The notes beneath the pieces are model-generated. The model was not told where the DNA came from. It did not search any database and was given only the letters and a program-made list of their open reading frames with translations. Shown here in pieces: positions 53,026-64,000 of a stretch of 64,000 nt of DNA. The DNA is taken from NCBI RefSeq assembly GCF_021917145.1, contig NC_061061.1, positions 736,070 through 800,069 of the forward strand. The letters are read 5' to 3'. The stretch comes from Hypomesus transpacificus (taxonomy: Eukaryota > Chordata > Actinopteri > Osmeriformes > Osmeridae). The stretch's first letter is position 1. Every line of letters begins with the position of its first letter. The translations under genes and the position numbers were made by a program.

Positions 53026-56000
53026 ACACAGCCCTGCTCAGTGACACAGCCCTGCTCAGTGACACAGCCCTGCTCACTGACACAGCCCTGCTCAGTGACA
53101 CAGCCCTGCTCACTGACACAGCCCTGCTCAGTGACACAGCCCTGCTCAGTGACACAGCCCTGCTCAGTGACACAGCCCTGCTCACTGACACAGCCCTGCT
53201 CAGTGACACAGCCCTGCTCACTGATACAGCCCTGCTCACTGACACAGCCCTGCTCACTGACACAGCCCTGCTCACTGACACAGCCCTGCTCAGAGACACA
53301 GCCCTGCTCACTGACACAGCCCTGCTCACTGACACAGCCCTGCTCACTGATACAGCCCTGCTCAGTGACACAGCCCTGCTCACTGACACAGCCCTGCTCA
53401 GTGACACAGCCCTGCTCACTGACACAGCCCTGCTCAGTGACACAGCCCTGCTCACTGATACAGCCCTGCTCAGTGACACAGTCCTACTCACTGACACAGC
53501 CCTGCTCAGTGACACAGCCCTGCTCAGTGACACAGCCCTGCTCACTGACACAGCCCTGCTCACTGACACAGCCCTGCTCAGTGACACAGCCCTGCTCACT
53601 GACACAGCCCTGCTCACTGACACAGCCCTGCTCAGTGACACAGCCCTGCTCACTGACACAGCTCTGCTCAGTGACACAGCCCTGCTCACTGACACAGCCC
53701 TGCTCAGTGACACAGCCCTGCTCACTGACACAGCCCTGCTCAGTGACACAGCCCTGCTCAGTGACACAGCCCTGCTCACTGACACAGCCCTGCTCAGTGA
53801 CACAGCCCTGCTCACTGACACAGCCCTGCTCACTGACACAGCCCTGCTCAGTGACACAGCCCTGCTCAGTGACACAGCCCTGCTCACTGATACAGCCCTG
53901 CTCACTGACACAGCCCTGCTCACTGACACAGCCCTGCTCAGTGACACAGCCCTGCTCAGTGACACAGCCCTGCTCACTGATACAGCCCTGCTCAGTGACA
54001 CAGCCCTACTCACTGACACAGCCCTGCTCAGTGACACAGCCCTGCTCAGTGACACAGCCCTGCTCACTGACACAGCCCTGCTCAGTGACACAGCCCTGCT
54101 CACTGACACAGCTCTGCTCAGTGACACAGCCCTGCTCACTGACACAGCCCTGCTCAGTGACACAGCCCTGCTCACTGACACAGCCCTGCTCAGTGACACA
54201 GCCCTGCTCAGTGACACAGCCCTGCTCACTGACACAGCCCTGCTCAGTGACACAGCCCTGCTCAGTGACACAGCCCTGCTCACTGACACAGCCCTGCTCA
54301 GTGACACAGCCCTGCTCAGTGACACAGCCCTGCTCACTGACACAGCCCTGCTCAGTGACACAGCCCTGCTCACTGACACAGCCCTGCTCAGTGACACAGC
54401 CCTGCTCACTGACACAGCCCTGCTCACTGACACAGCCCTGCTCAGTGATACAGCCCTGCTCAGTGACACAGCCCTACTCACTGACACATCCCTGCTCAGT
54501 GACACAGCCCTGCTCAGTGACACAGCCCTGCTCAGTGACACAGCCCTGCTCACTGACACAGCCCTGCTCAGTGACACAGCCCTGCTCACTGACACAGCCC
54601 TGCTCAGTGACACAGCCCTGCTCACTGACACAGCTCTGCTCAGTGACACAGCCCTGCTCACTGACACAGCCCTGCTCACTGACACAGCCCTGCTCACTGA
54701 CACAGCTCTGCTCAGTGACACAGCCCTGCTCACTGACACAGCCCTGCTCAGTGACACAGCCCTGCTCAGTGACACAGCCCTGCTCACTGACACAGCCCTG
54801 CTCAGTGACACAGCCCTGCTCACTGACACAGCTCTGCTCAGTGACACAGCCCTGCTCAGTGACACAGCCCTGCTCACTGACACAGCTCTGCTCAGTGACA
54901 CAGCCCTGCTCACTGACACAGCCCTGCTCAGTGATACAGCCCTGCTCAGTGACACAGCCCTACTCACTGACACATCCCTGCTCAGTGACACAGCCCTGCT
55001 CAGTGACACAGCCCTGCTCACTGACACAGCCCTGCTCAGTGACACAGTCCTGCTCACTGACACAGCCCTGCTCACTGACACAGCCCTGCTCAGTGATACA
55101 GCTCTGCTCAGTGACACAGCCCTACTCACTGACACATCCCTGTGCTCAGTGACACAGCCCTGCTCAGTGATACAGCCCTGCTCAGTGACACAGCCCTGCT
55201 CAGTGACACAGCCCTGCTCAGTGACACAGCCCTGCTCACTGACACAGCCCTGCTCAGTGACACAGCCCTGCTCACTGACACAGCCCTGCTCACTGACACA
55301 GCCCTGCTCAGTGACACAGCCCTGCTCACTGACACAGCTCTGCTCAGTGACACAGCCCTGCTCACTGACACAGCCCTGCTCAGTGACACAGCCCTGCTCA
55401 CTGACACAGCCCTGCTCACTGACACAGCCCTGCTCAGTGACACAGCCCTGCTCACTGACACAGCCCTGCTCAGTGATACAGCCCTGCTCAGTGACACAGC
55501 CCTACTCACTGACACATCCCTGCTCACTGACACAGCCCTGCTCACTGACACAGCCCTGCTCAGTGACACAGCCCTGCTCACTGACACAGCCCTGCTCAGT
55601 GACACAGCCCTGCTCACTGACACAGCCCTGCTCACTGACACAGCCCTGCTCACTGACACAGCCCTGCTCAGTGATACAGCCCTGCTCAGTGACACAGCCC
55701 TACTCACTGACACATCCCTGCTCAGTGACACAGCCCTGCTCAGTGATACAGCCCTGCTCAGTGACACAGCCCTGCTCAGTGACACAGCCCTGCTCACTGA
55801 CACAGCCCTGCTCAGTGACACAGCCCTGCTCACTGACACAGCTCTGCTCAGTGACACAGCCCTGCTCACTGACACAGCCCTGCTCACTGACACAGCTCTG
55901 CTCAGTGACACAGCCCTGCTCACTGACACAGCCCTGCTCAGTGACACAGCCCTGCTCAGTGACACAGCCCTGCTCACTGACACAGCCCTGCTCAGTGACA

Positions 56001-58915
56001 CAGCCCTGCTCACTGACACAGCTCTGCTCAGTGACACAGCCCTGCTCAGTGACACAGCCCTGCTCACTGACACAGCTCTGCTCACTGACACAGCCCTGCT
56101 CACTGACACAGCCCTGCTCAGTGATACAGCCCTGCTCAGTGACACAGCCCTACTCACTGACACATCCCTGCTCAGTGACACAGCCCTGCTCAGTGACACA
56201 GCCCTGCTCACTGACACAGCCCTGCTCAGTGACACAGTCCTGCTCACTGACACAGCCCTGCTCACTGACACAGCCCTGCTCAGTGATACAGCTCTGCTCA
56301 GTGACACAGATACAGCTCTGCTCAGTGACACAGCCCTACTCACTGACACAGCCCTGCTCAGTGATACAGCCCTGCTCAGTGACACAGCCCTGCTCAGTGA
56401 CACAGCCCTGCTCAGTGACACAGCCCTGCTCACTGACACAGCCCTGCTCACTGACACAGCCCTGCTCAGTGACACAGCCCTGCTCACTGACACAGCCCTG
56501 CTCACTGACACAGCCCTGCTCAGTGACACAGCCCTGCTCACTGACACAGCTCTGCTCAGTGACACAGCCCTGCTCACTGACACAGCCCTGCTCAGTGACA
56601 CAGCCCTGCTCACTGACACAGCCCTGCTCAGTGACACAGCCCTGCTCACTGACACAGCCCTGCTCAGTGACACAGCCCTGCTCACTGACACAGCCCTGCT
56701 CACTGACACAGCCCTGCTCAGTGACACAGCCCTGCTCACTGACACAGCCCTGCTCAGTGACACAGCCCTGCTCAGTGACACAGCCCTCACTCACTGACAC
56801 AGCCCTGCTCAGTGACACAGCCCTGCTCAGTGACACAGCCCTGCTCACTGACACAGCCCTGCTCAGTGACACAGCCCTGCTCACTGACACAGCCCTGCTC
56901 AGTGACACAGCCCTGCTCACTGACACAGCTCTGCTCAGTGACACAGCCCTGCTCACTGACACAGCCCTGCTCAGTGACACAGCCTTGCTCACTGACACAG
57001 CCCTGCTCAGTGACACAGCCCTGCTCAGTGACACAGCCCTGCTCACTGACACAGCCCTGCTCAGTGACACAGCCCTGCTCACTGACACAGCCCTGCTCAC
57101 TGACACAGCCCTGCTCAGTGACACAGCCCTGCTCACTGACACAGCCCTGCTCAGTGACACAGCCCTGCTCACTGATACAGCCCTGCTCACTGACACAGCC
57201 CTGCTCACTGACACAGCCCTGCTCAGTGACACAGCCCTGCTCACTGATACAGCCCTGCTCACTGACACAGCCCTGCTCACTGACACAGCCCTGCTCAGAG
57301 ACACAGCCCTGCTCACTGACACAGCCCTGCTCACTGACACAGCCCTGCTCAGTGACACAGCCCTGCTCACTGACACAGCCCTGCTCAGTGACACAGCCCT
57401 GCTCACTGATACAGCCCTGCTCAGTGACACATCCCTGCTCAGTGACACAGCCCTGCTCACTGACACAGCCCTGCTCACTGACACAGCCCTGCTCAGTGAC
57501 ACATCCCTGCTCAGTGACACAGCCCTGCTCAGTGACACAGCCCTGCTCACTGACACAGCCCTGCTCAGTGACACAGCCCTGCTCAGTGACACAGCCCTGC
57601 TCACTGACACAGCCCTGCTCAGTGACACAGCCCTGCTCACTGACACAGCCCTGCTCACTGACACAGCCCTGCTCACTGATACAGCCCTGCTCAGTGACAC
57701 ATCCCTGCTCAGTGACACAGCCCTGCTCAGTGACACAGCCCTGCTCAGTGACACAGCCCTGCTCAGTGACACAGCCCTGCTCACTGACACAGCCCTGCTC
57801 AGTGACACAGCCCTGCTCACTGATACAGCCCTGCTCACTGACACAGCCCTGCTCACTGACACAGCCCTGCTCACTGACACAACCCTGCTCAGTGACACAG
57901 CCCTGCTCAGTGACACAGCCCTGCTCAGTGACACAGCCCTGCTCACTGACACAGCCCTGCTCAGTGACACAGCCCTGCTCAGTGACACAGCCCTGCTCAC
58001 TGACACAGCCCTGCTCAGTGACACAGCCCTGCTCACTGACACAGCCCTGCTCACTGACACAGCCCTGCTCAGTGACACAGCCCTGCTCACTGACACAGCT
58101 CTGCTCAGTGACACAGCCCTGCTCACTGACACAGCCCTGCTCAGTGACACAGCCCTGCTCACTGACACAGCCCTGCTCAGTGACACAGCCCTGCTCAGTG
58201 ACACAGCCCTGCTCACTGACACAGCCCTGCTCAGTGACACAGCCCTGCTCACTGATACAGCCCTGCTCACTGACACAGCCCTGCTCACTGACACAGCCCT
58301 GCTCACTGACACAACCCTGCTCACTGACACAGCCCTGCTCACTGATACAGCCCTGCTCAGTGACACAGCCCTGCTCACTGACACAGCCCTGCTCAGTGAC
58401 ACAGCCCTGCTCACTGACACAGCCCTGCTCAGTGACACAGCCCTGCTCAGTGACACAGCCCTGCTCACTGACACAGCCCTGCTCATTGACACAGCCCTGC
58501 TCACTGACACAGCCCTGCTCAGTGACACAGCCCTGCTCACTGACACAGCCCTGCTCAGTGACACAGCCCTGCTCACTGACACAGCCCTGCTCAGTGACAC
58601 AGCCCTGCTCACTGACACAGCCCTGCTCACTGACACAGCCCTGCTCAGTGACACAGCCCTGCTCACTGACACAGCCCTGCTCAGTGACACAGCCCTGCTC
58701 AGTGACACAGCCCTGCTCACTGATACAGCCCTGCTCAGTGACACAGCCCTGCTCAGTGACACAGCCCTGCTCACTGACACAGCCCTGCTCAGTGAAACAG
58801 CCCTGCTCAGTGACACAGCCCTGCTCACTGACACAGCCCTGCTCACTGACACAGCCCTGCTCAGTGACACAGCCCTGCTCACTGACACAGCCCTGCTCAG
58901 TGACACAGGCCTGCT
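53026..58915. repeat. 18-bp satellite-like array, about 327 copies (5.9 kb)
   Basis: The unit is GACACAGCCCTGCTCACT or GACACAGCCCTGCTCAGT, differing at one position (C/G). Rarer variants: GATACAG, CTCTGCT, CCTACTC, CACATCC. Phase slips occur near 55141 (+2), 56309 and 56788, dividing it into three in-phase domains. Two of three frames are open on each strand because 18 is a multiple of three; the remaining plus frame reads a TGA in every unit. These frames explain ORFs up to 1287 codons. No start context, splice structure or conserved protein supports coding. Diverged unit-like sequence (GCTCTGATACAGG) precedes the array at about 52967, a possible seed. Confidence 0.97.
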
Positions 58916-58992
58916 CCCAATTAGAGGGGGGCTGGGGACTGGGGCTGGGGGCAGGGGGCAGGGGGCTGGGGCAGGGGGCCAGGGCAGGGGAG
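58916..58992. repeat. G-rich flank of the 18-bp array
   Basis: Repeats of GGGGCTGGGG and GGCAGGGGGC give many G-runs of 4-6 with 1-2 base spacers, a strong G-quadruplex candidate on the plus strand. Confidence 0.8.
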
Positions 58993-60066
58993 ACCGCACT
59001 ACCACAAGCTGAACACAGTCATGCATCAAGACCAGACAGAAAAATACAAATGTGCAAATGGATGTTAAAACAGATATCCAGACTTCAAAGTCAGCACTCT
59101 AAGATGCAGGTGTCAGTTGAAGTCTAAGGGCAGGGGAGCGTGGGAGGGGAGAGGCGTGTAGTTGTATAAGAGAATGTGAGCATGGAGGCAGGAGTGAGAA
59201 GAGGTAGGATAGGATAACACAAAGACATGTCCCTATTCTGAAAAGGACCATTCAGTTATGAGTGAACAAGCCATGGACATATAAATATTCACAAGCCGCC
59301 AGCTCTTTCTGGGGTGAATCATTCTCTGAAGATGGGGGTATTAATTCTTAACTGCCTTTTCGTCTTCCTAAAATTAGACATCGAACCCTCTGAAAGAACA
59401 TTTAACTTCAGTTCCATCAGTGGTAGGAGATAGAAAGCTTGAACTGGATGAGATGGGCTGAAGGGCATCAGTTGTGACTCTCTGAGTACCAGATCACATT
59501 TATGTGAATCAAAGGACCTGTGACAGAGATGAAATCACAAGAACAATCTTAGAATACCTTAAGTTTCTCTCCAGCCTCTCTCCAGCCTCTCTCCATCCTC
59601 TCACCAGCCTCTCTCCAGCCTCTCACCAGCCTCTCACCAGCCTCTCTCCAGCCTCTCTCCAGCCTTTCTCCATCCTCTCTGACTCTTTTCTTCTTTTTCT
59701 TCTTCTTTCCTATCCTTAAGAGGTGTCAGCTGCAGCCCCTCAGCCCCCCAGCCCCCCAGCCCCACAGCCACACAGCCTCTAAGCCCCCCAGCCCCCCTGC
59801 TCCAGTTGCAGTGGCAGGTGGCTCTTGGTGGTTTGTGTTAACGTGGCTCAACAGCTGCACAAAGGAGCCTGACCCCCCCCCCCCCCCCCCCCCCCAGCGG
59901 GTGTATTAAGGGGGGGTGGGAGGTTAGGGGGTTCTCCCTCAAGCGTGCCACATCACCCCTCCTCCCCAACTCCTCCCCCTCCCCCCACCCCACCCCCCCC
60001 AGCAGATGCTGTTTGAGATCCACAGGTGGTGAGTGTCTTTCAGGACAAGAGGGAAGATCTCCTCTA
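58993..60066. other. Intergenic, with short CT repeats and C26
   Basis: 59565-59680 is an 11-bp repeat of CCTCTCTCCAG; 59871-59895 is a C homopolymer. No exon recognised. Confidence 0.4.
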
Positions 60067-60342
60067 CAAGCTGGACCTCTCTACCTTCTCTGTGTCTGGG
60101 GTAATGAGCTGGACCTCTCTACCTTCTCTGTGTCTGGGGTAATGAGCTGGACCTCTCTACCTTCTCTGTGTCTGGGGTAATGAGCTGGACCTCTCTACCT
60201 TCTCTGTGTCTGGGGTAATGAGCTGGACCTCTCTACCTTCTCTGTGTCTGGGGTAATGAGCTGGACCTCTCTACCTTCTCTGTGTCTGGGGTAATGAGCT
60301 GGACCTCTCTACCTTCTCTGTGTCTGGGGTAATGAGCTGGTC
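60067..60342. repeat. 38-bp minisatellite, 7 copies
   Basis: Units contain GAGCTGGACCTCTCTACCTT and TCTGTGTCTGGGGTAAT with almost no variation. Confidence 0.95.
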
Positions 60343-60528
60343 TCCTATAACATACTAATAACTTTACTCAGCATTCACGTGAAATTGTATTTATTGAGCG
60401 CGTGCTTGTATCCATCTAACCTGTTGCATGTAGACGAATGTGCATCAGGATGGTGTTTGGCAGTGATCTGTGTGTTAGCTCAGTGTGTGAGAGACTGCAG
60501 ACAGCTGGAGGTGGATGGTGCTGCCCTG

Positions 60529-60665
60529 CGTTCCTGTTCCCTCTCCACCCAATCAGACACCGGCTCCAGCTCGTTCCTGTTCCCTCTCCACCCAATCAGA
60601 CACCGGCTCCAGCTCGTTCCTGTTCCCTTTACACCCAATCAGACACCGGCTCCAGCTCAATCCTG
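60529..60665. repeat. 43-bp repeat, about 3 copies, each with a CCAAT box
   Basis: Units contain CTCCACCCAATCAGACACCG and GCTCCAGCTCGTTCCTGTTC. CCAAT occurs at 60549, 60592 and 60635, at exact 43-bp spacing. Confidence 0.9.
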
Positions 60666-60845
60666 ATCCCAGAGGACTAGATCCGCCTCCGTCAGCATCT
60701 TTTAAACACTCTACCAACATCTCATTACACGGAGTCTGATGCCTTGTCCAGGGGTGAAAGTTTAAGTCTAAGTTTAAGAAAGTTTAAGAGATCCGTGTCT
60801 CGGAGGGGGGTCGGGGGGGGGGCTTCTAAGAGAGAGAGAGAGAGA

Positions 60846-60847
<2 letters not shown>

Positions 60848-60895
<48 letters not shown>
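60848..60895. repeat. Homopolymer G48
   Basis: An uninterrupted run of 48 guanines follows a short (GA)n. Confidence 0.9.
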
Positions 60896-60897
<2 letters not shown>

Positions 60898-61539
60898 TAA
60901 CATGCCGGCTCGCTAATCTCTGTGGTTTGTCCAAGATATATTGTTTGAGATATTTAGTTAGTGATAGCACGATCGGAAACATGTTTTGTCCCGTGTTGGG
61001 CCTACGCCTCGTTTTAACGTTAAAAGTTGTTGTCTGGTATGTTCCCGGTGAAATGTTTCTGCAGGTCTGACTGGAGGTTACTAACTGCAAGTGACAACAC
61101 CTCGAAATACGAGGACGTCCCTTTAGCCGCCCCCTCAAATAAAACCATATTGTAGGCTACATATAGATAGACAAAAACTAAACAATTCGCATATTGTGGA
61201 CAAAACATGTTATCAGTTACTAAACTGCCGTATGGACTGTTCAGTAAGTTGTTCATTTCTAGCGGATGAATCTATTCGGAATCGAGGTAAATTCTTCACT
61301 TGTGTCGGAGATAACGTTTGTAGTTTTTAACGCGCCTAGTCCGTTGAATATAATCATGGTTATTACGCGCTTGCGTTGTATTTTAGTTGGATATTTGTGT
61401 TGATATAAACACAGTTTGGAGAAAGATTTAATCTCTACCATTTCATGCACCCCTCTCTGATTATGGACCATTCCAGTCCAGCCAGCCTGGGACCTTCGGC
61501 ACAATGAGCATACCGTGATCAGCTGTTTTGTCTGTGTGA

Positions 61540-61862
61540 CTAACTTCCCGTACCTCGGTCCCTGGTTCGCTTTCTCACTCTGCCTCTAACGCTGCGGCCC
61601 CGGTCTAGTGGGAACTCTTGCCGGTGCTGTAGCCGCGAGAGTTTCCCCACAACAGATTTGCCTATTCACCGCGTGATTTACTCATTTATTTTATAAAGTA
61701 CCGACGGGGTAGCGGCTCGGCGGAGTTGCCAGCGTTTTCCACTTGGAAACAGGGAGCGCGCTACGGAGCACCGGGAGTGACTCAACCAAGTTTTTTTCCT
61801 CCGTACCGCCTGAGGAATGAAAAGACAGTGTGAAAGGGAGACCAGAAAAAGCGCTTGATTGA
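61540..61862 (+). promoter_or_regulatory. Possible promoter and 5' UTR of the gene starting at 61863
   Basis: CpG content rises relative to the flanks (for example CTGCGGCCCCGGTC, GTAGCCGCGAGAG, CGACGGGGTAGCGGCTCGG). No TATA box was recognised. Confidence 0.35.

Positions 61863-64000
<2,138 letters not shown>

Noticed and set aside
53026..58915. CRISPR array
   Set aside because: Units are contiguous with no unique spacers, and the context is a vertebrate genome.
52922..59127. Giant open frames (up to 1287 codons) on both strands
   Set aside because: They are produced by an 18-bp repeat without stops in two frames per strand. Overlapping frames on both strands, no splice sites and no family similarity exclude a gene call.

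Overview
The window is vertebrate nuclear DNA, almost certainly from a teleost fish. It has spliced genes with GT-AG introns, long microsatellites, tRNA-derived SINEs with the teleost tail 'GCAGACGCTCTTATCC', Tc1/mariner debris, and protein segments that align along their length with vertebrate GNL2, DNALI1, SNIP1 and MAP3K6. The SINE family hints at a smelt- or salmon-like lineage, but that is a weak inference. No CRISPR, operon or other prokaryotic feature is present. I found no confident standalone tRNA or rRNA gene.

Layout. 1-6787 is intergenic or unassigned sequence with simple repeats and transposon pieces. 6788-19417 (+) is gnl2, 16 coding exons, a circularly permuted nucleolar GTPase of the 60S pre-ribosome. 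19903-22515 (-) is dnali1, 6 coding exons, an inner-arm axonemal dynein light intermediate chain, tail-to-tail with gnl2. 22988-25096 (+) is snip1, 4 exons, an FHA-domain RNA-processing and signalling protein, head-to-head with dnali1 across a 472-bp shared promoter that carries an RFX X-box and a forkhead site. 26141-45946 (+) is map3k6 (ASK2), about 28 exons, a stress-activated MAP3K. 46194-61862 has no recognisable gene and is dominated by tandem arrays, including a 5.9-kb array of an 18-bp unit (about 327 copies). 61863 to the right edge holds the probable first exon, and perhaps the second, of an unidentified (+) gene.

The gnl2-dnali1-snip1 block keeps the order and orientation I know from human 1p34.3. 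map3k6 next to snip1 is not the human arrangement, where MAP3K6 is at 1p36.11.

The striking property of the window is its minisatellite load, much of it inside introns of these conserved genes. Several arrays begin exactly at, or include, a splice donor. Others carry a splice-site-like or transcription-factor-like motif in every unit (ZNF143/THAP11, ETS, GATA). One array lies in map3k6 coding sequence and shifts its own frame. A fragment of a later map3k6 exon is present in inverted orientation beside that array. Very long ORFs in the window are by-products of these arrays, not genes. Exon boundaries below were worked out by hand from splice consensus, reading phase and remembered family sequence. 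No transcript data or alignments were available.
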